Part shown: positions 11,796 through 50,610 of the stretch, piece after piece | How the letters are laid out: each line of letters opens with the position of its first letter | Numbering within the stretch: the stretch's first letter is position 1 | Origin: Prunella strophiata | Lineage: Eukaryota > Chordata > Aves > Passeriformes > Prunellidae | Length of the DNA stretch: 64,000 nt | Direction of reading: 5' to 3' | NCBI GenBank assembly: GCA_036583965.1 | Contig: JAZBQD010000001.1 | Location: 14,933,892-14,997,891, forward strand | Notes under the pieces: model-generated | Told to the model about the DNA's origin: nothing | Seen by the model: the letters and a program-made list of their open reading frames with translations, nothing else | Database searches by the model: none | Translations under genes and position numbers: made by a program

Positions 11796-14700
11796 TTTAT
11801 TAGTGTTAGACATGCAATATTTATTTAATGAACAGAAATTAAAATATTAAGAGAACATTTTCATCAAATTAAAGGATCTGAAGTTGCAATAATGGAACAA
11901 AAATAAAGTTTTTCATGCATTCTAAGTTCATAGTTCTCACAAGTGCATATAGTTATGATTCTGTACCATTATTAAATGTAGACAAACTACCATTGATTGC
12001 ACAAGACAAAATAAAACCCTTAAGTTATAAGTAGTGTTCCTATCTTTTACAGACTTCCTATATAACCTGGATCTTCAGCTTTTTATAATACACTGTAATA
12101 CATCTGGAAGCTTCTAAGATGAATAGGAATGGCTTGACCACTTGTAACATACAGTGGCTTCCACAACATAGAAATTATAAAAGATAAAGCAAATGCCCAC
12201 CATGCTTTAGGAGGCTGTGACCTTTTCAACAGAAACAAACCTCAAACCCCTTCATAAACAGACTAAAGTGCTACCTATTGCATATTAAATACTTCCAGTG
12301 ACTGTATTGAAATTTTTAAGTTACAAATCCCTGAAAATAGGGTTTCCTACCAAAAGTGCTGACAGACCCTTAAATCTAGCATCATGAACACAGCAGAGCT
12401 ATAATCCTTCAGCAAGTACTTCAAAGAAGGGGCAGTTAGTCAACATGCTCTAAACTCACCATTGTGAAAGCCCAGCTAAGGCCTCTATCACATCTACAAC
12501 AGCAATGGTACAAAGAGCAGAAAAGCATCAGCTCACTTTACATACTTGATGTAGGACAATAATCTTTCTTTAAAGCTGGAAGCATAAATAAACCCCCAGT
12601 GCAGCAGTAAACACATTAAGACAGCAGTTCTGTTTGTTTTAAGATGCATCCAAGAAAGGGCATCCTGTACAGAAAGAAATGCAGGCTAGTATCTAATGAG
12701 TGTGATTTTCATCAGGTCCCCAAATCATGAAACCTTTCTAAATACAAGGCAGCATTTCCACAGCTGGAAAATTACAAATAGTTCTTGACACAGAGCCAAC
12801 AGCAATAAATGCAGTTATAAGCTAGGGAGAATGCTACATTCATTAGGAGGTGGAAAACCAAGCTAAACTTAAAATACAGCAGCAAGAGGAAACATACATA
12901 AATATTAAAAATCCTTCTTAAATGGCAGAAAGTTTACATTTCTGACTAACAACATTAAAGTATGGCCTTCATATTTGTCCTTTTAAGTAAGCAAAATACA
13001 TGGCAGAGCTGTTTCAAAAGGATAATTTCAAAATATAGTGCATGCATGGATGAACTGTTATGGTAATTTAGGAGAGAAAATATCAAAATAATATGGAGAT
13101 GTTCAAAATTTTCATCCCTATATTTTAAAGGGCAAGAAAGACTGACCACAAGTGGCAAGTTTTTATGGGTTTAAAATGATCTGAAAGAAAGTCCACAATT
13201 TTATCCTATGGGAAAAACAGAACTTCCTTTGTTTACAACATACAAATTACTCTGTATGGAAAGTTTTCATTTGAAAGCTGCATGGTTCAAAAAATACATA
13301 TGGGGTAAAGATGCTTTTTAAAAATAATCTCAGAATATAGGAAAATGCTAACATTTTCTTTCTAAGCAGAAAATGGTGTGTATGTAATTTTTCAAGAATT
13401 GCTCCTGTATATAACCTATAAACTCTATAAAAGTATCTTCATAATTGTTAATGTCCTATTCTGCCTCTCAGTAACTTCACCTTTTCCTAAATTGCATTTG
13501 TTGTTCTCCCCTCTTTCTTGACAAACTGTTAGAAACAAAAGGTGCTTTTATTCACTTAGAGATCAGATAAAGACTAGATAGCACATTCAAAGCTTCACTA
13601 AATTTCTTCACTAATGCACAAAAATTGATCTTTTCGCTACCTTTAATCTGCTTATCGTTCTTGGTATGCAAATAATGTCAAATGATCTGCTTTTAGTCAA
13701 TTATGCAGTTTGATATTCTACATTTACATTCTAAAAGAAGTGATTTCAGAGGTGCTAAATATAGTAGAGTTTCATTTTAATAATTATAAGTTGGCTTGCA
13801 TGTGAGAAGTCACTGGAGCACGTTCTCTGGTTAGTGCAGTTGTTAATCCTCAGTGGTGTGGATGATTTAAGCACTGTGGGTACTAGAGATGGTCTCATGC
13901 CAGTTAGCTGCAAATGAGTGTGGAATTCAAAACTATTGCAGAACATTTCCCCATCAACAACATGAGAAAACCACTGGCTTTGGCCAAGCATTTGAAAATG
14001 TTTAAGAGCTTTTATGGAAATACTGAATAACTGAAATACATCCTGGTGTAATTAGAAAATGAAAATCTAATTGAGTGTAAACCCCAGCTTCTAACAGCCA
14101 ACATACCATGAGCTAGTAAATAACCTTTGGCACTTTGAATATATTACAACAAATTTACAGTCATTGAGATCTTGAGTGGGTCAAAAGAACATTCACGTGG
14201 TTCTTGAGGTACCAAACTTGATACATCCTTAGGCTGACAAAAGAGAGACTGCCTGGTGTGGGATGGATTTCTGCACTACAAAACACAAATGCAGAGCTCT
14301 ACAGCTGGGCAGGGCTGGGGCCTCTCAGGATCCATCCAGGCACAGGGCATCCGCACAAAGGGATCCCACTGGTGGGTTGGGAACTCTGGCTGCACATATT
14401 TTAGGGACAGTGCTAAATGGGGATTGGGAGGTAGTTGCTAAATAAAAGAAGGAAATAAAGGAGAAAAAGCTAAAAATAAGTAAATAAAATCTGAGAATAT
14501 TTGTACAAAGAATTTTTTTTTGTAACTAGAATAATTCTGTGCTGTCCTACAATACTAATGATGTCAAAAGCAGTCAGAGAGAACTTTCTCAACCCTTCCA
14601 CATATAAGTATTCAAGATATTACCAATCTCTGCAGTTTTAAAAATTAAAATGCATTAAAATCTTTTACAACAACAACAACAAAAAAATTGAATTTAATTT

Positions 14701-16142
14701 CAAGCTTTTTTGGTCACCTCAGCAGCAGCCATGTCATGGTGCTGTAAAAAAAACAGATCAGGTGCAGAAAGAAAGGAAAAGATGGTTATCTTAAATCCAA
14801 ATCTAAAATATTCTCTGTACATGTTTTAAGTAACATGTTACTGTTTCACAGCAAGAGAAAATCCAAGTAAGACTCTTATTAAGGAAATTAAAGTTAAAAT
14901 CTATTCATCTTAATATTTTAGGGTTCTCCTACAGTATTTTCCCATTATACCTTCATCACTATATTTTTCCAATTCATTGAATAACAGATACCTTTTTCAT
15001 ACATCATTTTACAAACAATTATTAAATGATCAGGAAGACATTTACTACATTCTTCTTTCATTTGCCTCAATGAGAACTGACTTTCAGAACTATATACATG
15101 GAATACAGACATTTTTAATAAAAAGCCTAAGTACTCTATATGTGTTTAAGCAACATGGCCTATTTCTAAAGGCATTTACTTCATTGTCATAAGATTTAAA
15201 AAGTTAAGACACCTATATCATGTAAAACTCAACTTTAAATTTATTTATCGTGTCTCTTTAAGTCAGCCTCTCTTCTTTTTCATTGAAGTAGACTTTAACT
15301 GAAGTATTCATTTCTTTATTCCATACTTGAGTTCTCCAGTTGTACCTCTGACTCTGTGAACACTGTTCAAAGTACTTTTAACACATGAAAAGGCATGCAA
15401 TAACTCCAGACAAAAAGATCCTCAAAACAACTTTATGTCATGAGCTCACTACCAAAGTTCACTCATTATAGACAAAATTCAGCATTTAAGTGTAAAATAA
15501 CTGGTTCCAGCATGTGCCATGACAGAAATGGCACGGGGTTTTTTTTTACATTGTTATATAAAAAGCACATAGTATAGAATACAGCATTTACTCTGCAAGG
15601 ATTGTGCATCACTGTTTTCCTCTAATATGTGCAGGACTACATTTCATTGCAACAAACCATACTTAGGTTTAGTAGAGTACTACACTGGATTGAAAACAGT
15701 GGTCTTGATGGCATGCTGTAAAAAAAGAATCAATATATTTGCCTAATAGCAATAATCATTCAAGAAAACATTCATAACAGCACAGGCTTATCAGTTGAAA
15801 CTGCCACATGGTGAACACTAAGCTATTATATAAACTGCATGGACATATTTATTATGTATTATTAACTCTATTTTAAGTATTCTGTACCTAAATGTAATTT
15901 CAAAAAGACGAAAAAAAAAAAAGGTACCTAAGTAATCTAACAGAAAATGACTTTTGGCAGCCCCTGCTAGTGTTTGTATTAAAAAAAAAAAAAAAAAGGG
16001 AAAAAAACCCACGCCATTGTCTCTCCTCCCAGTTTTGCTGGAATTTCTTAGGAGAAAAGGAATGAAGAGAAGTCAAAATATTAAAGTGTGATCTCCTTCC
16101 ACTAATGTATTCACCAGAAAGTATCCCTCAAGTACCATTATC
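11796..16142 (-). other. Probable 3' UTR of RAB11FIP2 (distal limit uncertain)
   Basis: The sequence after the stop codon on the minus strand is AT-rich, has no long ORF and no obvious interspersed repeat, as expected of a long 3' UTR. Minus-strand AATAAA signals occur at 15848-15853, 15315-15320, 15240-15245, 13547-13552, and as a cluster at 11796-11801 and 11820-11825. I place the distal end at the last cluster, because a UTR of several kilobases fits the long mammalian RAB11FIP2 mRNA. Shorter isoforms ending near 15.2 kb are equally possible. T-rich runs in transcript sense lie at 15910-15921 and 15981-15997. Confidence 0.4.
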
Positions 16143-43601
<27,459 letters not shown>

Positions 43602-44350
43602 CTTTGAAGATCGCAGCAGCAGCAGCAATAACAAACGCAAAGTCTGTCAGCCCTCGAGGGACTGCGTAAGGGCACTTACGGCGGAGACACCTGTCAGGGG
43701 CTCGGCTGGTCCTTCCTCTAGCGCTGCTGGCCGCGGGCGGCCCTCACCAGCCCGCGGGTCCCCCCCTTCCCCGGCAGCCCCACCTGCGGCTCCATGGCCG
43801 GGGGCTGCCGGTCCCGCCGCGGCCCCGGCCCCGCCGCCCTCCCGCGCCCGGCCTGGCCCTGCCCGCCGCTGCCGCCGGCCCGGCCCCGCGCCGCCCCCAG
43901 GGCATCCCCCGGGCAGGGCCGCTCCGCCGCGGGGCCCCGCAGGCCGGCGGCGGCCTCCCCCTGCTCGGCCCGGCCCGGTGCCGGTTCGGTGCCGGCGGGG
44001 GGCTCGCTGCCGGGCTGCCCTGCCCGCCTCCGTCAGCCCGCCCGTCCCCGCCGCGGCCGCCTCAGCCTCTCGCCGCGCTGCCCCCCCCGCCGCCGCCCGG
44101 CCTGACGGGCCGGCTCCGCCGCTTCCGCCTTCCCCATGCTGCGGGCGGCGGCGGGCAGAGGGCAGAGGGCAGGGTTCGCCCCCTCCCTCTCTTCCCTTCG
44201 CCGCCGCTCCGCGGCCGCCCGGGCAGCGCTGCCCAGCGCCCCGAGCAGCCCCGCTGGCCGCGGGCAGGGCCGGAGAGGCCGCGGCTCCCCCGGGCGTGAC
44301 GGAGCGCTGGGCTCCCGGGGCCGCCTCCCGGCTGAGAGCCCCGTCCCGTT
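43602..44350 (-). promoter_or_regulatory. CpG-island promoter and 5' UTR of RAB11FIP2
   Basis: From roughly 43.65 to 44.35 kb the sequence is extremely GC- and CpG-rich, in sharp contrast to the AT-rich surroundings. It has many GC boxes (for example ggcgg at 43736-43740) and no TATA box that I can place. It directly adjoins exon 1, so it is the expected TATA-less housekeeping-type promoter plus 5' UTR. The exact transcription start cannot be read from sequence. CpG islands often fire in both directions, so a divergent plus-strand transcript is possible; in human the lncRNA CASC2 lies on that side. The long GC-rich open frames here have no recognisable protein and are not annotated. Confidence 0.85.
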
Positions 44351-44750
44351 AATTAATTCATCGCTATTTTTGTTTCTAGAGCGGGCAGAGAGCTCTGCAG
44401 GAGCTGTGGAGAGGAGGGAATTTGGCTAAAGGCGTCTATTATTGTTATTATTTTTCAATATGAGGGGCCCGGGGGTGGCCACAGAGCCAGCCGGGAGTGG
44501 TGCTGCTCTGGAGCCCATCCTGCTGCCCACCGCTTCGGGAAACTCTTTATTTTTCAGCCCCATCCACCCGCCCTGGCAAATCTGTTGGATTAAATGAGAG
44601 AGTGAAAATGACAAAATATAAAAATACTATACAAGATGTTCTGAGGACACATAATTTTGGTTATGGTACACATGGAGACTGCAGGTGTTTACTTGCGCAC
44701 CTGTAAGCGAAGTCACAGGTATTAACGTAGTTTCTACCAAAAACGAAACC

Positions 44751-44851
44751 AATAAAAACCAAACCAAAACAAAAAAATCCAACCTCCCCAAAAAAAAAAA
44801 AAAATTAAAAAAAAAAAAAAAAAAAACAAAAAAAACCACCAAAAATTCCAA
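44751..44851 (+). repeat. A-rich low-complexity stretch
   Basis: About 100 bases composed mostly of A with scattered C, including two long A runs split by tt. No retroelement body was recognised beside it. It lies about 0.4 kb beyond the CpG island. Confidence 0.85.
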
Positions 44852-47800
44852 AAATTAGAGTTGCAAGTAGTATCCCATCTGTGCCAAACATAAAAAGCAG
44901 GGAAAACAGCAGTCCAGATCAGATAATACTTCACCTACCACCCCTCACTCATGAGTCCCTGGTCCACAGCTCACAAGTTAGTGAGCAAAGAAATCTTGGG
45001 AGACCTTCCCATACAGCTGAGACCTACAGGGAAATTAAAAACTTAAAGCTGAAGGCCATTAAGGAGAGTAAAGTATGATGCTGCCCAAAATACCTAATGC
45101 CAAGCAAGTTATCATCCTGAGGTCCCAAAAGGGGGGATCACCAGCCTACACACAGTCATCAGCCTGAGCCCAGCTCATGTCATCTCTGTACACAATTTTA
45201 ATAAATACTTCACTTGATGCTCAGTTTTTGGCTGGCAGATATAGCTGTCTGCATGCTGTGATAGTTAACACAGAGCTGGCACTTCTTTCCTCTTCCACAT
45301 TGTATCTGATTTTTCTTCATAGGAAAATAGATGGTCCAGTTGGAAATGGTAACTTCAATACATGTCCTTGGATCATATTTAGGCAAAAATGTGTAAATGG
45401 ATCATTTAGGATAGCAGTTTCTGAAAGCATTACAAACGCTGTGGTTGTCTGCTTTGCTTTGTGATGCTGAGATACTAATGGTCAATTAAGGCTGCAGGTC
45501 AACTCTTTGGGATTAATCCCACTCACCTGAAAACCCTTCCCCTGCTCTGCAAGCTGTCATTCTTCACATCCTCAGGTATCTTTCCCAAATGTTTCACAGT
45601 GGAACTCCCAGGAGGAGCTGCTGTGCTTGGGGAGAGTTGCAGTGTTTGGGGCTGGAAGAGCCAGAAGGGATTATGGTGCCAGTGTTCCTGTGGGAGATTT
45701 AGGCCATGGGGGAAAGCCACAGGGTTCTTCTTGGAAACCAGAGAGACTTATGTACATCAGAATATTTCTGAAATTAATTTTACCACATACAAATTCTCTT
45801 TTTGTAGAATAATCTTCATTGCACTAAGTAGAAACCAAGCACGATGAACTCATCAAATCAAAACAAGAAATGGATTTTAGGTAGGCAGAATGTATTTATT
45901 TAATTGAAATTTAAGTCAAACATCATGTCCTGCATGCTGTGTCTTAGGAAAACTTTTATGAGTTTTTACAATGGGCAGGTTTTGTGTTTTTTCCTTGCCT
46001 TTTATTGGTATTCTCTAATTTCTTATTATTGTCTCTTTCTAAACAGGAGCTGACTGGAGCTACATGTGCACACAGCTGAACAGGGGAAGGTGGAAGAACT
46101 TATGTACTGCTGTAGACCATATATCAATGCAATACCAAATCTGCCTTTCCTGCCTTCAAAAATAAACAGATTATTAGTCCTCTACTCCTTATGTGCAATC
46201 TGGCATGTGAGAAGAGGAGTGTGGAACCTTTCCCCTTTCTCATGTTTCTCCTCTCTGCTCAGCTGGTGGAGCAGGCGCTGGGGAGATGCCCCCTCAACTC
46301 CTCCACCCCTGTGCTTGAAGAGAATTCTGCTCAAAGGTGCACCAGATATATTTTATTCCCTTTCACACCCCTCTAGGGTCAAGCTGAAAGCTGGCCTTTT
46401 GATTTTGTCCTCTTTGGAATAGGGTAATTGTCATCTTCTGGAATGTGGCGTGGGATATAAATGACAAAATATCTCAGAGAAATAATGATATCTCCAGCAG
46501 CACAGTGTCCCCTGGCACCATGTTAGAGCATTAATCCAGAAATGACTCAGATTTTCATTCACTGAGCCACCACAACTGCTCAGTGCCTGTATGCACTGTA
46601 GGTTTTGCTCATCACTGTCCATGATTTAGTGAATATTACGTTAGAAAATCCATTTTATTTCTTATGCACCATTTTGCTTACAGGACTGTACCATTCCTTC
46701 AGTGCACCATAGATATCCACTGTTGTTCTGTAATAATAATCTTTTAAACTCACTGTCACTGCTGTGTCATGTTTTCTGTCCAAATCCACTCACTCTGAGG
46801 ATGTCTCATCATGAATTTTCTAGTCCTTCATTTCTTTTAGAGGATTTTGAGCTCAAACATTATATTTGGAGCTTGCTGTCAAATGTAGCTCCTTTGTATG
46901 CTTCACTGTGGTAAAAAGGATTTCTCCCTGTGGATGGTAGGTAGCTCCTGTAGTGTTCTGTGCCCTGCCCCTCTTCCCTGTTCTGCCACCCCCTGTGTAG
47001 GATTGGAGAAAGCTGAGAAAAGCAAGCCCAGAATTCTTGCTGATGAAGAAAAAGCCATCAAAGCTGGAATATGTGGCCTCAGAAAATTGCTTTCTGCATT
47101 TCTAATTTGAAATAGCTGTCCTGTATTCCTGGTGGCTACTCCAACACCCCATCTCCTTGTAGGCAGTGATGAGAGTGAGCTTAAAGAACAATTGTTAAGT
47201 CACAGAACAGCAATACATATCCATGGTATATTTAATACAGAACCCTAAAGCTCATGTGTGCCATCTATCTCTAGTACACATTCTTCCACTCATTTCTGAC
47301 TCAGAACATTAGCACTGGATTTTTTTATTTTTTTTAAAATACATCCAAGAAGTATGGTGGATTTTTTTCAATTTCAGGAATTTGTAATTCCCTCCCATTT
47401 CTCCCTCCTGAGCCTACAGTACATCTGATTAAACATGAGCCTTGATATTCTGGCTGCCCTTTCAAAAGAAAATGCAAGAAAATCTTTTTGCCTGGGCCAC
47501 TGAGACAGTTCCACATTCTGCTTCTCATTTCCAGTTGTGTACTTGCTAAAGAGGATCAGAGCAGTTGTGCTTACACTGGTAAACTGTAGCAGGTAATTTG
47601 GTGATTTAATTTCTCCCTGATTTCTGTTTATGAAGTAGGAAACATTTTGTTGTTTTTTCTTATGAAAATGCTATCTCCTCTTTGAAATTATTTGCTGAAT
47701 AATTCTTAGTTGGCAGATTGCAGGCAACGTGTTTGCTTTGAACGTTACATTGCTGTGAGGAACAGGCTGGTTTTGTCTTGACATGTGACAAGCTTCTGCT

Positions 47801-50232
47801 TCCTGCCTTGCTGAATAACTTTCAGTAGCTGTTGCAACTGTCCAGACTGTTTTCTGGAAAGACTGTGCAGTTTTTGAGACTGAACATTGTTGCCTGTTAG
47901 CTTTATCTTAGCTGTCGTTATTTTTTCAATTAGTGACTTCTTCAGGAATTCACTAGAATTAATTGACTGCAGAAATCAAATAGCTGAGCTCAAGCTGCTG
48001 TGAATTGAAAAGTTTTTCTCAAGCTACTGGTTTTGTCTTCTCTCTTGGTTTAAGCAGAAGTCATTATGCTGGAAGTATTTTGATGTAATTATTAAAAGCT
48101 AGAAGAATATTAATGAAATTTCTGTTCTGACAACAAATTTTGCAACTCAAAATGTTCAAGGTTTGCTGAGGCTGGGTCAGTTAGGGCACTGTCCTGCTCT
48201 GAGTGCTTTCTTTTACCTTTCACATTCACTTTTGTGGAACATCTGCTCAGGAGACCTTTGGCCTCAACACTAGGGCTGAATTTTCTCTGGTAGGTTTTGA
48301 AAGCCCTACAGACACCTCAGTGGTCCTGAGCTCTCAGGTACTGCCACTGTCATTTCTTCTGTGCTGTTCTCTCCAACCAGCTGTGGGTTTATCTGCTTGG
48401 GATGCAGTTTGTGTCTGCCCTGCCTCACTCTTCACCTGTCTTTCTTGCATTAATGCAAGGAACTGGATCATACAAGAAACAGCAAAAAAAAAAAAATGTG
48501 TCTCTGAAAAGAGGAGTGGGGGCTTGAAATCAGGCAAATGCCACAGAAGTGTCCATTGTTCTGATAGAAATCCAGTGCTTTCAACCGGAAATCTGGAGGC
48601 ATGGATATGGAAGTCCTGTGTGCAATATCAGACTTCAAATAAATGCCAGGTACCACTGAGAGTGTTGGAAGCATCATCTTTTTGTTCATTTTTAGCTGAA
48701 CATGTTTCACAGCCTTTCAACACTCTCATCCATTGTGAAGTTCAAAGAGGCTTAAATGCTGTAAAGCAGTCATCAAATGCTATAATTAAACTTGCCAGTC
48801 ACCCAGGTTTGACCCAAACTGCCTGTGTCTCAAGATGTTAGTCAGCTGTCTGGGTTAGATTTCAGTTCAGCCTTTTAAAAACATGAAAACACCTCGTTCT
48901 CAGCAGCTTCTGCTCAAACCATTGTGCTCTTCTGTCAAAGCCTCCCCATCATGCAAACTCCAGCCCTTCCAACCTGACATAGCCATGGGGTACATCCTGC
49001 CCCACACCTGGTAGAATTCAGATTGTCATCAGCATTATCTCCACAGGGGACAGCATCAGTGACATGAAACTCTTTTAAAACTAGCCTGTAAGGGCTGAAT
49101 TCAGATTTGCCCTTGGCTCACCTAACCTTAGTGGAAACCTCCAAACTGACCATTGGAGAAGTACCTGTTCAAAAATCACAGAAACACAAACTGAGGCTCA
49201 AAATGAAGAGTTAAATTAGAAATGGAAATAGGCTATATGGCATCTATTCTTAGATTTAAATAGAAACATTTTTTTCCTGTTTTCGGTACATGTCCAATGA
49301 CTGAACATCTTAAAGAGTTTTTATTCATTGGAAATGAAAATAAGTAATATAGGGACAATCAAGGATAATTTTGTCATCTTTGCAGACAATAATATTTTTT
49401 TTTTGTGCTTGACTTGAACCTAAGAAACATTAACAGTAGAAAAAAACTTCAAAGTTATGACTTTTCTGGTTTCTTAATGAACCAGGAGAAGGAAAAAAAA
49501 TATTTTTATCATTGTTTGAGTATGAGGCTTCTTCAAAGGTACTTTTCCTGTGTTTAAATAACTCCTGCATTTATTCTCTAGGTCATTTATTCTTTATGGG
49601 TCTCAAATGATCTCAGAGACCATTATCTCACAAATTCTCCAAAGTTATCAACTCCCTTAAGATGAATCTTGGCAAATACCAGAAAATTATGTTTTAAAAA
49701 GAGTCCTTTGTAAGGTAAATTCTGAACTTCTCTAATTGTTTTCCCTCTCTAGGACCTCAAAGGGCTTTATAGGACCCACACATTCAACATCATTAGGCTC
49801 CCATATCAGGACAGACTAAATGGAATTATTTGTATGAAGATTAAATTGTTATATTTACATCATTTGTTTGTGCACCAAGGTAGCAGTCACATCAAGTGGG
49901 TAAAACACCCACCCACCTTCAAGCATTGTGTACTCCTTTAAATGAGTGAGTAAATGAGTCCTCATTGAAGTCTGTCTTAACTAAACACACTTAAACTTCC
50001 TGCTCATCCCCAAGACTTTTTCCCAGGCTTAGCTGCCCCCAAATCTCTTCCCAGGGATTTTGTTCTACCAGAGGACTGTCCTGTGTCTCCTCTGTTGTTG
50101 AAGGGTCTAATGGAATCTACCTGCAGCACTGAGGCAGCCGTGATTAATCTGCATTTAACCACGAGGTCTCAGCACTTCCAAATGTTCATAACAGGAGAGT
50201 TCTTCTTCCCTGATGGTACAAAAAACCCACAC

Positions 50233-50282
50233 CCCAACCAGCCAACCAACCAACAACCAACCAACCAACCAACCAACCAACA
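50233..50282 (+). repeat. (AACC)n microsatellite
   Basis: Around 12 units of the CCAA tetranucleotide with two interruptions (ccag and caacaa). It lies 24 bases before the GGAA array, so the two form a compound locus. Confidence 0.9.
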
Positions 50283-50306
50283 AGTTAAATAACATAAAAT
50301 ATGGAT

Positions 50307-50610
50307 GGAAAGGAAGGAAGGAAGGAAGGAAGGAAGGAAGGAAGGAAGGAAGGAAGGAAGGAAGGAAGGAAGGAAGGAAGGAAGGAAGGAAGGAAGGAAG
50401 GAAGGAAGGAAGGAAGGAAGGAAGGAGGAAGGAAGGAAGGAAGGAAGGAAGGAAGGAAGGAAGGAAGGAAGGAAGGAAGGAAGGAAGGAAGGAAGGAAGG
50501 AAGGAAGGAAGGAAGGAAGGAAGGAAGGAAGGAAGGAAGGAAGGAAGGAAGGAAGGAAGGAAGAAGGAAGGAAGGAAGGAAGGAAGGAAGGAAGGAAGGA
50601 AGGAAGGAAG
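50307..50610 (+). repeat. (GGAA)n microsatellite, about 304 bp
   Basis: An array of about 75 GGAA units. Two phase breaks are visible: one near 50426 (gaggaagg) and one near 50562 (aagaagg). The plus strand is a pure purine run. It is not coding; the Lys-Glu-Gly-Arg frames across it are repeat translation. Confidence 0.97.

Noticed and set aside
43602..43640. N-terminal extension of RAB11FIP2 through a poly-leucine stretch
   Set aside because: The upstream in-frame codons come from a CTG repeat and lack ATG; the mammalian protein starts at the MML site.
43794..44429. Three plus-strand Pro/Ala/Arg-rich frames of about 100-124 codons
   Set aside because: They lie in the CpG island, where GC richness removes stop codons; composition is that of translated GC-rich DNA and no family is recognisable.
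45523..45847. Possible CR1 or other repeat near 45.6 kb
   Set aside because: Some GC-richer gtgg/ctgg text resembles repeat consensus, but the CR1 3' segment order is absent.
48203..48841. Plus-strand open frame of 212 codons, the longest outside simple repeats
   Set aside because: It begins at GTG and contains no ATG codon, translates a poly-A run as lysines, and resembles no family I know. An internal exon of unknown type cannot be formally excluded.
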